Source of the DNA: Amycolatopsis viridis
GTDB taxonomy: Bacteria; Actinomycetota; Actinomycetes; Mycobacteriales; Pseudonocardiaceae
Assembly: GCF_011758765.1 (NCBI RefSeq)
Contig: NZ_JAANOU010000001.1
Coordinates: forward strand, 2,170,001 to 2,234,000
Direction of reading: 5' to 3'
DNA: 64,000 bases
The notes beneath the pieces were generated by a model. It was not told where the DNA came from. It saw only the letters and a program-made list of their open reading frames with translations, and searched no databases. Positions within the stretch are counted from its first letter, which is position 1. Every line of letters begins with the position of its first letter. Positions 8,158-17,412 of the stretch are shown one piece after another. A program made the translations under genes and the position numbers.

Positions 8158-10266
8158 CTACGCGGGCACGGAAGCCACACCCGGCGCCAGGAACGGTTTT
8201 CCGGTCACCTTCGCCGACACGCCGGTCCGGTCCAGGTACGGTGTGATGCCGCCGAGCCAGAACGGCCAGCCGGCGCCCAGGATCAGGCAGAGGTCGATGT
8301 CCTGCGGCTCCGCGACCACGCCCTCGTCGAGCATGATCCGGATCTCCCCGGCGATCGCGGACAGCGCCCGCTCCCGCAGCTCCTCCGCCGTCGACGGCTT
8401 GTCGCCCTGCTGCCACAGCGCGGCGACCTCCGGGTCGACCGTCTGGTTGCCCCGGTCGTCCCACTGCCAGACCGCGGTCTTGCCGGACGCGACGAACTTC
8501 TTCAGGTTCTCGCTCACGCCGAAGCGGTCCGGGAACGCCGCGTGCAGCGTCTCGCCCACGTGCAGCGCGATCGCCGGGCCCACCAGCTGCATCAGCGTCA
8601 GCGGCGACATCGGCAGGCCGAGCGGCTCCAGCGCCCGGTCCGCCACGTCGAACGGCGTGCCCTCGTCGACCGCGGTCAGCACCTCGCCGAGGAAGCGGAG
8701 CAGCAGCCGGTTCACCACGAACGCCGGGGCGTCGGAGACCAGCACGCTGGACTTCTTGAGCTGCTTGCCGACCGCGAACGCCGTCGCCAGCGCCGCGTCG
8801 TCGGTCTTCTCGCCGCGCACGATCTCCAGCAGCGGCAGCACGGCCACCGGGTTGAAGAAGTGGAACCCGACGACCCGCTCCGGGTGCTGCAGCTTCGACG
8901 CCATCTCCGACACCGACAGCGACGAGGTGTTGGTCGCCAGGATCGCCTCGGGCCGGACGTAGTTCTCCAGATCGCCGAAGACCTGCTGCTTGACGCCCAT
9001 CTCCTCGAACACGGCCTCGATCACGAAGTCGGCGTCGGCGAAGGCGGCCTTGTCCAGCGAACCGCTCACCAGCGCCTTGAGCCGGTTGGCCTCGTCCGGC
9101 GAGATCCGCTTCTTGCCGAGCAGTTTGTCGATCTCACCGTGCACATAGGACACACCCTTGTCGATGCGCGCCTGGTCCACGTCGGTCAGCACGACCGGCA
9201 CCTTCAGCCGCCGGACGAACAGCAGCGCGAGCTGGCTCGCCATCAGGCCGGCGCCCACCACGCCGACCTTCGTCACCTTGCGCGCCAGCGACTTGTCCGG
9301 CGCGCCGGCGGGCCGCTTGGCGCGCTTGTTGACCAGGTTGAACGAGTACAGCCCGGCGCGCAGGGTGTCGTCCATCAGCAGCTGGGCCAGTGCCTGGGTC
9401 TCGGCCGCGTAGCCCGCGTCGAGGTCGTTGGCACGCGCCAGTTCCAGCAGCTCGACGGCCTTGGTGGCGCCGGGCGACGCGCCCTTGGTCCGGCCGTCCA
9501 CAATGGCCTTGGCCCGGGCGATCGCGGCGTCCCAGCCGGCGCCGCGGTCGATCTCCGTGCGCTGCGGGGCGACCTCGCCGCGCACGACCCGCGCCAGCCA
9601 CAGCAGGGACTGCTCGAGGAAGTCTGCGCTGCCCAGCACCTCGTCCACGATGCCCAGCTCGGCGGCCTGCTTCGGCTTGAGCATCTTGTTCTGGTTCAGC
9701 GCGTTCTCGATGATCACGGTGACCGCGGCGTCCGGCCCGATCAGGTTCGGCAGCAGCTGCGTGCCACCCCAGCCCGGGAACAGGCCGAGGAACACCTCGG
9801 GGAAGGCGATCGCGGCCGCCGATTCCGACAGCGTGCGGTAGTGGCAGGACAGGGCCAATTCGAGACCGCCGCCCATGACCGCACCGTTGACGAAGGCGAA
9901 GGTCGGGATCGCCGAGTCGGTCAGGCGGCGGAACACCGCGTGACCGGTCTCGGCGATCTCGTGCGCCAGAGCCGGGTCGGAGACCGCCTCGACGCCGGAG
10001 AGGTCCGCGCCGACGGCGAAGATGAACGGCTTGCCGGTGACCGCGATGGCCGCCGGCTCCGCGGCGAACGCCTCGTCCAGCGCGGCGTTCAGGCTCACCA
10101 GGCCCTGCGGGCCGAAGGTGGACGGGCGGGTGTGGTCGTGCCCGTTGTCCAGCGTGATCAGGGCGACCTGCTTGTCCAGACCGGGTACCGCGATCAGGCG
10201 CGTGGTCGCCCGCGTGACGACCTCGTCCGGGAACGCGGCCTTGGCCTGCTCGACCGTGAACGTCAC
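8158..10266 (-). CDS. fadB: Bifunctional enoyl-CoA hydratase / 3-hydroxyacyl-CoA dehydrogenase
   Basis: A fatty-acid beta-oxidation multifunctional protein of 702 residues. The N-terminal crotonase domain (to about residue 290) has the oxyanion-hole strand FAVGADLSG and NGAVMGGGLELALSC. The central NAD-binding domain starts near residue 335 with VGVVGAGLMASQLA, and the C-terminal half has the dehydrogenase fold (VGFHFFNPVAVLPLLEIV, then APAFVVNRLL). It catalyses hydration and then oxidation of the acyl-CoA, handing the 3-ketoacyl-CoA to the thiolase encoded just upstream. The ATG overlaps the thiolase stop by four bases, so the two are made in stoichiometric balance. Confidence 0.93.
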   Translation of the reverse strand: MTFTVEQAKAAFPDEVVTRATTRLIAVPGLDKQVALITLDNGHDHTRPSTFGPQGLVSLNAALDEAFAAEPAAIAVTGKPFIFAVGADLSGVEAVSDPALAHEIAETGHAVFRRLTDSAIPTFAFVNGAVMGGGLELALSCHYRTLSESAAAIAFPEVFLGLFPGWGGTQLLPNLIGPDAAVTVIIENALNQNKMLKPKQAAELGIVDEVLGSADFLEQSLLWLARVVRGEVAPQRTEIDRGAGWDAAIARAKAIVDGRTKGASPGATKAVELLELARANDLDAGYAAETQALAQLLMDDTLRAGLYSFNLVNKRAKRPAGAPDKSLARKVTKVGVVGAGLMASQLALLFVRRLKVPVVLTDVDQARIDKGVSYVHGEIDKLLGKKRISPDEANRLKALVSGSLDKAAFADADFVIEAVFEEMGVKQQVFGDLENYVRPEAILATNTSSLSVSEMASKLQHPERVVGFHFFNPVAVLPLLEIVRGEKTDDAALATAFAVGKQLKKSSVLVSDAPAFVVNRLLLRFLGEVLTAVDEGTPFDVADRALEPLGLPMSPLTLMQLVGPAIALHVGETLHAAFPDRFGVSENLKKFVASGKTAVWQWDDRGNQTVDPEVAALWQQGDKPSTAEELRERALSAIAGEIRIMLDEGVVAEPQDIDLCLILGAGWPFWLGGITPYLDRTGVSAKVTGKPFLAPGVASVPA

Positions 10267-11489
10267 TTGTCACTCCCGTCGTAGGCAGGGTTCTCCCAGA
10301 TCACGGTGCCGCCCATGCCGAGGCCGATGCACATCGTGGTGATGCCGTAGCGGACCTCGGGGTGCTCGGCGAACTGGCGGGACAGCTGGGTCATCAGCCG
10401 CACGCCGGAGGAGGCCAGCGGGTGGCCGCAGGCGATCGCGCCGCCCCACGGGTTGACCCGCGGGTCGGTCTGCTCGATGCCGAAGTGGTCGAGGAAGGCC
10501 AGGACCTGCACCGCGAACGCCTCGTTGATCTCGAACAGGCCGATGTCGCCGATCGTCAGGCCGGTGCGCTTGAGCAGCTTCTCGGTGGCCGGCACCGGGC
10601 CGACGCCCATCACCTCGGGGTCGACGCCGGCGAAGGAGTAGCCGACCATCCGCATCGCGACGGGCAGGCCCAGTTCGCGGGCGGTCTCCTCGTCGGCGAG
10701 CAGGGCACCGGTCGCCCCGTCGTTCAAGCCGGCCGCGTTGCCCGCGGTGACCCGGCCGTGCGGGCGGAACGGGGTCTTGAGGTTCGCCAGGCTCTCCACG
10801 GTGGTGCCCGGCCGCGGCGGTTCGTCCTCGGTGGCCAGGCCCCAGCCCAGCTCCGAGCGGATCGCGACCGGCACCAGCTCGGGGCCGATCTTGCCGGCCT
10901 TGACCGCGTCCGCGTAGCGCTCCTGGCTCTGCGCGGCGTACTCGTCCGCGCGGCGCTTGGTGATCGCCGGGAAGCGGTCGTGCAGGTTCTCCGCGGTCTG
11001 GCCCATCACCAGCGCGGACGGGTCGACGAGCCGGTCGGCCACGATCCGCGGGTTCGGGTCGACGCCCTCGCCCATCGGGTGGCGGCCCATGTGCTCGACG
11101 CCGCCCGCGATGGCGATGTCGTAGGCGCCGAACCCGATCCCGCCGGCGACGGTGGTGACGGCGGTCATCGCACCGGCGCACATGCGGTCGATCGCGTAGC
11201 CCGGCACGGACCGCGGCAGGCCCGCGAGCAGGGCGGCCGTGCGGCCGATCGTCAGACCTTGGTCGCCGGTCTGGGTCGTGGCGGCGATGGCGACGTCGTC
11301 CACCCGCTCCGGTGGCAGTTCCGGATGGCGGCGCAGCAGCTCGCGGATGACCTTGACCACGAGGTCGTCGGCCCTGGTGCCGGCGTAGATGCCCTTGTCA
11401 CCCGCCTTGCCGAACGGGGTGCGGACCCCCTCGACGAAGGCCACGGTGCGCACCGCCCGCGCGGTCGGCGCAAGGGGGGTTGCGGCCAC
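10263..11489 (-). CDS. fadA: Acetyl-CoA C-acyltransferase (3-ketoacyl-CoA thiolase)
   Basis: A degradative thiolase of 408 residues that cleaves 3-ketoacyl-CoA with CoA in the last step of beta-oxidation. The acylated cysteine is C104 in AIDRMCAGAM. The two other active-site blocks are GHPLASSGVRL (His) and CIGLGMGG (second Cys). It is the first gene of the two-gene fad operon and is preceded by two copies of a GGTTACC-type palindrome, implying repression by a fatty-acid-responsive regulator not encoded in this window. Confidence 0.94.
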   Translation of the reverse strand: MAATPLAPTARAVRTVAFVEGVRTPFGKAGDKGIYAGTRADDLVVKVIRELLRRHPELPPERVDDVAIAATTQTGDQGLTIGRTAALLAGLPRSVPGYAIDRMCAGAMTAVTTVAGGIGFGAYDIAIAGGVEHMGRHPMGEGVDPNPRIVADRLVDPSALVMGQTAENLHDRFPAITKRRADEYAAQSQERYADAVKAGKIGPELVPVAIRSELGWGLATEDEPPRPGTTVESLANLKTPFRPHGRVTAGNAAGLNDGATGALLADEETARELGLPVAMRMVGYSFAGVDPEVMGVGPVPATEKLLKRTGLTIGDIGLFEINEAFAVQVLAFLDHFGIEQTDPRVNPWGGAIACGHPLASSGVRLMTQLSRQFAEHPEVRYGITTMCIGLGMGGTVIWENPAYDGSDK

Positions 11490-11520
11490 GATGTGCTCCC
11501 TCTGTGAGTTCCGGGCCGCC

Positions 11521-11572
11521 GGTTACCCGGCGGTAATGCCGTCACTCTAGACCCGGTTACCCGTCGGTAACC
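11521..11572. promoter_or_regulatory. Double operator upstream of fadA
   Basis: Two copies of one motif occur 34 bp apart: GGTTACCCGGCGGTAA at 11521-11536 and a full palindrome GGTTACCCGTCGGTAACC at 11555-11572. They lie 32-83 bp upstream of the fadA start. The symmetry and TTACC/GGTAA arms fit a TetR-type repressor of fatty-acid catabolism; its identity is inference. Confidence 0.6.
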
Positions 11573-11722
11573 AGGGCGTGGCCTGGTGGAGTGGGTGAGA
11601 CCACCTTTTCGGGCGGCCGAACGGGAGAAGCGGCGGCACCGCCGGTTGCGGGGTGCGGTAGGGGGATCCGGCGCGACGGCTGACCAGCCCCGGTGCGCGG
11701 CGGCCAGCCGGGCCGGCAGCGA

Positions 11723-12973
11723 TCAGGCCGTCGCCTGGAGCGCGTCCACCAGTACCGGTGCGGTGAGCTCGATCTGCCACGCCCGGGCGCCGCCCGCGGC
11801 GAGCGCCGCGGACACGCCGTCGACGCTCCGGTCCTCCGGCGGGCGCCAGCAGGTGCGGCGCAACAGGTCGGGCAGCAGCAGGTTCTCCACCGGCAGCTGG
11901 TGGTGCTCGGCGAGCTTCGCCAGACCGGCCCGCGCCGCGGCCAGCCGGGCTGCCGCGTCGGGGTCCTTGTCCGCCCAGCGGTTCGCCGGGGGCGGGCCGT
12001 CGGTGGGTTGTGCCGGGTTGGGCAGCTGGTCCCGCGGCAGCTGACGGGCCGCCTGCAGGTGCCGGAACCAGTTACCGGTGTACCGGCGCTGCACGCGGCC
12101 ACCGAAAACCGGCAGCGCCTGCAGCTCGGCGACGGACTTCGGGTCGGCCAGCACCGCGTTGACGATCGCGCTGTCCGGGAGCACCCGGCTCGGCGCCCGG
12201 TCGCGCTTGCGGGCCAGCTCGTCCCGCGCCTCCCACAGCGCCCGCACGGCGGCGAGGCCCCGGGCGGTCCGCACCTTGTGAATTCCCGACGTGCGGCGCC
12301 ACGGCTCGGTCCGCGGGGCGGGCTGCGGGGCGGTCCGCACGGCCTCGAACTCCTGACGCGCCCAGTCCAGCTTGCCCTGCGCGTCCAGCTCCGCCTCGAG
12401 CTTCTCCCGCAGCGGGATCAGCAGCTCGACGTCCAGCGCCGCGTAGTTGAGCCAGTCCACCGGCAACGGCCGTTTCGACCAGTCCGCGGCGCTGTGCCCC
12501 TTCTCGAGGTGGTAGCCGAGCAGCCGCTCGACCAGCGTGCCGAGCGCCACCCGGTCGTAGCCGGCCAGCCGTCCGGCCAGCTCGGTGTCGAACAGGCTGC
12601 CCGGGACCAGGCCCAGTTCGGCCAGGCACGGCAGGTCCTGCGAGGCGGCGTGCAGCACCCACTCCTGGCCGTTGAGGACGTCCTGGAGCGGTCCGAGCCG
12701 GCCCGGGAGGGCGATCGGGTCCACCAGGACGGTGCCCGAGCCCTCGCGGCGCAGCTGCACCAGGTAGGCCTTGGGCCAGTAGCGGTAGCCGGACGCGCGC
12801 TCGGTGTCCACCGCGATCGCGCCCGTACCGGCGGCGAGCCGATCGCAGGCGCGCGCCAGCGCCTGCTCGTCCGCCACCACGTCCGGCGTCCCTTCGGACG
12901 GCTCGGTGAGGGTGACCGGGACAGCCGGTTCGCTGGTGTCAGGCACGTGATCTGCGGTTTCCACGTCGGACAA
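11723..12973 (-). CDS. rnd: Ribonuclease D (DEDD 3'-5' exonuclease with HRDC domain)
   Basis: A 416-residue RNase D-like protein for 3' processing of tRNA and other RNAs. The DEDD exonuclease residues appear as D-x-E in IAVDTERASGYR, D in HAASQDLPCL, and the Tyr/Asp block PVDWLNYAALDVELL. An HRDC domain follows at about residues 220-300, then a second helical region. The acidic N-terminal extension of about 30 residues is usual in actinomycetes. It sits beside DUF3000 and heme genes, an arrangement I recall as common in this group. The start is the ATG at 12973. Confidence 0.88.
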   Translation of the reverse strand: MSDVETADHVPDTSEPAVPVTLTEPSEGTPDVVADEQALARACDRLAAGTGAIAVDTERASGYRYWPKAYLVQLRREGSGTVLVDPIALPGRLGPLQDVLNGQEWVLHAASQDLPCLAELGLVPGSLFDTELAGRLAGYDRVALGTLVERLLGYHLEKGHSAADWSKRPLPVDWLNYAALDVELLIPLREKLEAELDAQGKLDWARQEFEAVRTAPQPAPRTEPWRRTSGIHKVRTARGLAAVRALWEARDELARKRDRAPSRVLPDSAIVNAVLADPKSVAELQALPVFGGRVQRRYTGNWFRHLQAARQLPRDQLPNPAQPTDGPPPANRWADKDPDAAARLAAARAGLAKLAEHHQLPVENLLLPDLLRRTCWRPPEDRSVDGVSAALAAGGARAWQIELTAPVLVDALQATA

Positions 12974-12980
12974 CCCTACG

Positions 12981-13012
12981 GGACGGGCGCACCGTCACCG
13001 GTACGCCCGTCC
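12981..13012 (-). terminator. Hairpin terminator after the LuxR-type response regulator
   Basis: A 9-bp perfect stem (GGACGGGCG / CGCCCGTCC) with a 14-nt loop lies between the response regulator stop and the ribonuclease D start, both on the minus strand. Confidence 0.6.
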
Positions 13013-13034
13013 GTTGGGACCCTGTTCGGCTGAA

Positions 13035-13751
13035 TCAGCGGATCACGCCGGCCCGCATCGCCAGCGCCACCATCTGCGCCCGGTCGCCGGTGCCGAGCTT
13101 GCGCCCGATCCGGGACAGGTGCGACTTGACGGTGAGCGCGGAGAGGCTGAGCTCCTCGCCGATTTCCTTGTTGGACTGGCCGTCGGCGACCAGCTGAAGC
13201 ACCTCGACCTCGCGCGCGGACAGCTCCCGCGGCGTGTTGTCGGTGCCCGGCACCCGCGTGCCGGTCGCGAGGACCGGGGCCACACTCGGGTCCGCGTACA
13301 CCCCGCCGTCCAGCACCCGGCGCACCCCGTCGGTCACTACCACGGGGGAGGCCGACTTCAGCAGGTACGCCTGGGCACCGGCCTGGAAGGCCGAGCGCAC
13401 GGCATACGGATCGTCGGACGAGGCGAGCACCACGATGCGGGGCCAGCCCTGGCTACGGAGCTCCGTCACCAGGTCGATCCCGCTGCCGTCCGGCAGTCCG
13501 AGGTCGAGGATGGCCAGGTCGCACGGACCCGTCGCGGCAGCCCGCGCCCTCGCCTCGGCCACCGAGGCGGCCTCGTGTACGGTGCCCGCACCCATCTGTG
13601 CGAGTCGTGCGGCAATCGCCTCCCTCAGCAGCGGGTGGTCGTCGACCACCAGCACCGAAAACAGCTCTTCCCGCGGATGCGGAACCATGCTCGCCGGCAA
13701 AGCACCGGCTGGCGTGGATCTGACGGCCTGCGACAAGCCGACGGCAGCCAC
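13035..13751 (-). CDS. LuxR/NarL-type response regulator
   Basis: A response regulator of 238 residues with an N-terminal receiver (VLVVDDHPLLREA, phosphorylation-type Asp in AILDLGLPDGSG, Lys in AYLLKSASP) and a C-terminal LuxR helix-turn-helix (LSAREVEVLQLVADGQSNKEI). The GTG at 13751 is chosen because GGGAGG sits seven bases upstream; it adds about 35 residues before the receiver. No kinase gene is adjacent, so it is an orphan, driven by a kinase elsewhere or by other means. It is separated by hairpins and a long gap from both neighbours. Confidence 0.88.
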   Translation of the reverse strand: MAAVGLSQAVRSTPAGALPASMVPHPREELFSVLVVDDHPLLREAIAARLAQMGAGTVHEAASVAEARARAAATGPCDLAILDLGLPDGSGIDLVTELRSQGWPRIVVLASSDDPYAVRSAFQAGAQAYLLKSASPVVVTDGVRRVLDGGVYADPSVAPVLATGTRVPGTDNTPRELSAREVEVLQLVADGQSNKEIGEELSLSALTVKSHLSRIGRKLGTGDRAQMVALAMRAGVIR

Positions 13752-14263
13752 GTCACTACCTCCCTGGAGTCGGTCGTGCCCCCCGACCGGCACCGGGTAC
13801 TTTCGGCCGATCAGCCGCGCCAGCTGTAGACCGAAAGTGGTGTCGTCGAAGGGCACTCTAGCCGTCGATCGCCGCCCGCGGGGGGATCGAACGGGTATCT
13901 ATCCCGATCGGGTAGTTACTAGCTGGCATCGCTGTAGCACAATCGGACCAATGAACTCTTCGTGGCTAACAGATTGCCGAGCGCCAGCGATTTAACAAGG
14001 TTCGGCACGTAGAGATGCGCGTGCATACGGACCGTGCATCTGCTCGCTCCGCGGACCGCGCCGCGCTCCCTGGTCGAGCTAACTGCGTCGTCGGGTCGAG
14101 GTAACCGGGCCAACGCACAGCGTAGACGGCCGCCGACGGCTCCGGAACCGGGGCGCGAGGCACCGCGACCGGACCACCGGACATCCGGGAATGAGGTCTG
14201 CATCACAACCCGCCGTGTCCACGGGTCGCCACGGCCTCCACGGCCTCTCCGGTGCCGGCCGGG
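13752..14263. other. Intergenic region of about 510 bp
   Basis: It lies between the response regulator start and the DUF3000 stop, both on the minus strand, and must hold the response regulator promoter. A relatively AT-richer patch near 13890-14010 is the best place for it. Several open frames cross here on both strands, but none has codon pattern or homology, so I support no gene. Confidence 0.5.
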
Positions 14264-14827
14264 TCAGCCGCTCTGCCGGTGCCCGAACATCGAGACCCCC
14301 ACCGGCGGCAGCCCGGCCACGCTCGACATCAGCTGGCAGAACGCCTCGCCGTGCGGACGGGCGTCCTCGTCCACCGGGGTCCAGGACGCCCGCAGTTCGA
14401 GATCGTCGGTGCGGGCCGGCCCGCTGATGTCGCCGAAGCGGGCGGAGGAGGTCTCGGTCACCGTGCCGCCGAGCGCGGTCCAGGACGCGCCCGAGTTCTC
14501 CAGCGCGTCGGTCAACCACGACCAGCCCACCGCGGGCAGGAACGGGTCGCTGGCCAGCTCCCGGTCGATCTCCGCGCGCACGTAGACCACCACGCGCAGC
14601 ACGCCGTGCCAGGACTCCTGGCCCTCCGGGTCGTGCAGCAGCACCAGACGGCCGGTGGCCGTCACGTCCGCGGGGCCGGTCGCGTCGCAGCTGAGCGCGT
14701 AGGACCAGGGCGCGAGGCGCTGCGGTGCGCGGATCGGCTCGAGCGTCATCTCCGGCCGGGGCCGGAGGGCCTGCAGCGCCGCGACAGCTTGGCGGAACAA
14801 CTCGGGCGCATGCGTCATCGCGGTCAC
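14264..14827 (-). CDS. DUF3000 family protein
   Basis: A 187-residue protein of the actinobacterial DUF3000 family, function unknown, with no signal peptide or membrane segment. Recognisable stretches are [16 protein letters not shown] near the N-terminus and a central [18 protein letters not shown]. It is divergent from hemE across an 81-bp gap. This position between ribonuclease D and the heme genes is, from memory, conserved in related genomes, which hints at a housekeeping role. GTG at 14827 or ATG at 14818 could each be the start; the former is kept because it gives the longer conserved end. Confidence 0.8.
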   Translation of the reverse strand: MTAMTHAPELFRQAVAALQALRPRPEMTLEPIRAPQRLAPWSYALSCDATGPADVTATGRLVLLHDPEGQESWHGVLRVVVYVRAEIDRELASDPFLPAVGWSWLTDALENSGASWTALGGTVTETSSARFGDISGPARTDDLELRASWTPVDEDARPHGEAFCQLMSSVAGLPPVGVSMFGHRQSG

Positions 14828-14908
14828 AGCCCGACTGTAAGGCGACGCGGCGGCCCCGGGCGGCAGACGCGCCGAGGAAAGCCGACGTCCGGGCCCGTGG
14901 CACCATGG

Positions 14909-16012
14909 ATGACGATGTCCACTACTGCACAATCGCGGCCGCGAGCGGCCCACGGCGAACTCCGTGCCCCCCGTGACCTCACCGCGTCGCCCTTCCTGGC
15001 CGCCGCGCGGGGCCGCCGTCCCGCGCGGCTGCCCGTCTGGTTCATGCGCCAGGCCGGCCGCTCGCTGCCCGAATACCGCGCGCTGCGCGAGGGCGTGCCG
15101 ATGCTGAAGGCGCTGTTCGACCCGGAGATGATCGCCGAGATCACGCTCCAGCCGGTGCGCCGCCTCGGGGTGGACGCCGCCGTCTTCTTCAGCGACATCG
15201 TGGTGCCGCTGGTCGCCGCCGGCATCGACGTCGACATCGTGCCCGGCACCGGCCCCGTCGTGGCTGCCCCGGTGCGCGACGCGGATGCGATCGCCCGCAT
15301 GCCCGAGCTGGACCCGGCACGGCTGGAACCGGTGATCGAGGGCACCCGCCTGGTGGTCGACCGCCTGGGCGAGACGCCGCTGATCGGGTTCGCCGGCGCG
15401 CCGTTCACGCTCGCCTCCTACTTGATCGAGGGCGGCCCCAGCCGCACCCACGAGCGCACCAAGGCCCTGATGCACTCCGAGCCCGCGTTGTGGCACGACC
15501 TGGCCGCACGGCTCGCCGGTATCGCGGTGACCTTCCTGCGCGGGCAGGTCGAGGCGGGCGCGGATGCGGTGCAGCTGTTCGACTCCTGGGCGGGCGCGCT
15601 CACCCTGCGGGAGTACCGCGAGTTCGTGCAGCCGCACTCCGCGCGCGTGCTGGCGGCGGTGGCCGACCTGGACGTGCCGCGCATCCACTTCGGCGTCGGC
15701 ACCGGCGAGCTGCTGCCCGCCATGCGCGATGCCGGGGCCGACGTGGTCGGCGTGGACTGGCGGGTCCCGCTGGACGAGGCCGTGCGGCGGCTGACCGCGA
15801 ACGGCGAGCCCACCCCGGTGGTGCAGGGCAACCTGGATCCGGCACTGCTGCAGGCGTCCTGGCCGGTGATCGAGGCCGAGGTCCGCCGCATCGCCGCGGA
15901 GGGCCGTGCCGCCGCCGCGCACATCTTCAACCTCGGCCACGGCGTGCCGCCGGGCGCCGACCCCGAGGTGCTGACCCGCATCGTCGAGCTCGTCCACAGC
16001 CTGGAGCCCTGA
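14909..16012 (+). CDS. hemE: Uroporphyrinogen decarboxylase
   Basis: Decarboxylates the four acetate side chains of uroporphyrinogen III to give coproporphyrinogen III, in the cytoplasm; 367 residues. Both family signatures are present: [13 protein letters not shown] near residue 45 and [17 protein letters not shown] near 155. The catalytic Asp lies in FFSDIVVPL. The start is ATG 14909 or ATG 14915, and the choice changes only two residues. The stop overlaps the start of the next heme gene (ATGA), and with the coproheme decarboxylase downstream the three form a coproporphyrin-dependent heme operon. Confidence 0.95.
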   Translation: MTMSTTAQSRPRAAHGELRAPRDLTASPFLAAARGRRPARLPVWFMRQAGRSLPEYRALREGVPMLKALFDPEMIAEITLQPVRRLGVDAAVFFSDIVVPLVAAGIDVDIVPGTGPVVAAPVRDADAIARMPELDPARLEPVIEGTRLVVDRLGETPLIGFAGAPFTLASYLIEGGPSRTHERTKALMHSEPALWHDLAARLAGIAVTFLRGQVEAGADAVQLFDSWAGALTLREYREFVQPHSARVLAAVADLDVPRIHFGVGTGELLPAMRDAGADVVGVDWRVPLDEAVRRLTANGEPTPVVQGNLDPALLQASWPVIEAEVRRIAAEGRAAAAHIFNLGHGVPPGADPEVLTRIVELVHSLEP

Positions 16013-17379
16013 TGCACGTCGCGGTCGTCGGCGGTGGCGTCTCGGGCGCGGCCGCGGCGTACCGGTTGCGGGCCGCGCTGGGTGACGGTCCGGCGATCAC
16101 GCTGTTCGAGTCGGGCGACCGCCTCGGCGGCAAGCTGCGCACCGTTGAGGTTGCGGGCATGCGCTACGACACGGGCGCCGAAGCCTTCCTCGCGCGCCGC
16201 CCGGAAGGCGTCGGGCTCGCGGCGGAGCTGGGCCTGGATCTGGTCCATCCCAGCGGTGCCCGGTCGACGGTGCTGGCCGGCGGCCGGCTCGCGCCGCTGC
16301 CCGGCCGGACGATGATGGGCATCCCCGGCTCGCCGGACGCGGTCGCCGGGGTGCTGTCCGACGGTGCGCTGGCGAGGGTCGCCGCCGAGCCGGACCTGCC
16401 GCCGGTGCGGCTGGGCGCCGACGTCGCGCTCGGCGCACTGCTGCGCGAGCGCTTCGGCGACGAGCTGGTGGACCGGCTGGTCGACCCGCTCCTCGGCGGG
16501 GTTTATGCGGGCGGCGCGGACGGGCTGGGCTTGCGGGCCACGGTGCCCGCCCTGGCCGCCGCCCTCGACCGCGGCGCGCCGTCGCTGACCGCGGCCGCGG
16601 CCGGGCTGATCCCGGACCAGCCGAGCACCGCCCCGGTGTTCGGCACGCTGCCCGGTGGCCTGGGCACCCTCGTCGACCGGCTCGTCGAGCTCGCCAAGCC
16701 GGACGTGCGCCTGGGCCGACCGGTCACCGCGTTGCACCGCCGCCAGGACCGCTGGCAGCTGGTGGCCGGCGGCGAGGCCGTCGACGCCGACGCCGTGCTG
16801 CTCGCGGTGCCCGCGCCCGCCGCCCGCAGGCTGCTCGCCGGGGTCGCCCCGGCCGCGTCCGCCGCGCTCGGCGAGATCGAGCTGGCGTCGATGGCGGTCG
16901 TCGCGATGGCCCTGCCGCCCGGCACCGAGCTGCCGGACGCCTCGGGGGTGCTGATCGGCGCGCGGGAGCGCCGCGCCGACGGGACTCCGTTCGCCGCGAA
17001 GGCGTTCACCTTCTCCAGTCGCAAGTGGCCGCACCTGAACACCGGACCCGTGCTGGTGCGCGGGTCGGTCGGGCGCTTCGGCGAGCCCGGCGCGCTGCAC
17101 CGCGACGACGACGAGGTGGTCTCCCTGGTGCGGGCCGACCTGGCGGAGCTGACCGGGATCACCGCGGAACCGATCGACGTCGTGGTGACCCGCTGGGGCG
17201 GGGGGCTGCCGCAGTACGGGCCGGGCCACCTCGACCTGGTCGACCGCGCCGAGCGCGCCGTCGCGGAGGTGCCGGGGCTGGCGCTGGCCGGAGCCGCGCT
17301 GCACGGCGTCGGGGTGCCCGCGTGCATCGCGACGGCCATCGCGGCAGCGGCGCGCATCACCTCACACGTGGTGCGCTAG
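16012..17379 (+). CDS. cgoX: Coproporphyrinogen III oxidase (HemY/CgoX type)
   Basis: A FAD-dependent oxidase of 455 residues that oxidises the porphyrinogen ring. The dinucleotide-binding motif VAVVGGGVSGAAAAYRL is at the extreme N-terminus and the GGxGTLVDRL-type segment lies mid-protein. Such genes are often labelled protoporphyrinogen oxidase. Here the following gene is a coproheme decarboxylase, so the true substrate should be coproporphyrinogen III, giving coproporphyrin III for iron insertion by a ferrochelatase encoded elsewhere. It is translationally coupled to hemE. Confidence 0.9.
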   Translation: MHVAVVGGGVSGAAAAYRLRAALGDGPAITLFESGDRLGGKLRTVEVAGMRYDTGAEAFLARRPEGVGLAAELGLDLVHPSGARSTVLAGGRLAPLPGRTMMGIPGSPDAVAGVLSDGALARVAAEPDLPPVRLGADVALGALLRERFGDELVDRLVDPLLGGVYAGGADGLGLRATVPALAAALDRGAPSLTAAAAGLIPDQPSTAPVFGTLPGGLGTLVDRLVELAKPDVRLGRPVTALHRRQDRWQLVAGGEAVDADAVLLAVPAPAARRLLAGVAPAASAALGEIELASMAVVAMALPPGTELPDASGVLIGARERRADGTPFAAKAFTFSSRKWPHLNTGPVLVRGSVGRFGEPGALHRDDDEVVSLVRADLAELTGITAEPIDVVVTRWGGGLPQYGPGHLDLVDRAERAVAEVPGLALAGAALHGVGVPACIATAIAAAARITSHVVR

Positions 17380-17412
17380 CAGCGGCTTCGGCCGCGGTGG
17401 GAAGATGGGGGC

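Noticed and set aside
8123..8160. Riboswitch or attenuator at the hairpin near the end of fadB
   Set aside because: The hairpin lies downstream of the fadB stop and not ahead of a gene in its direction, so a terminator explains it.
6664..10284. A 1206-codon plus-strand open frame crossing lacI and fadB
   Set aside because: It is the complement and frame-shifted shadow of two clear genes, with Arg/His/Gln-rich composition and no domain; high GC leaves such frames open by chance.
14034..14206. Overlapping frames on both strands in the gap upstream of the LuxR-type regulator
   Set aside because: No homology or codon pattern on either strand; region better explained as promoter and leader DNA.
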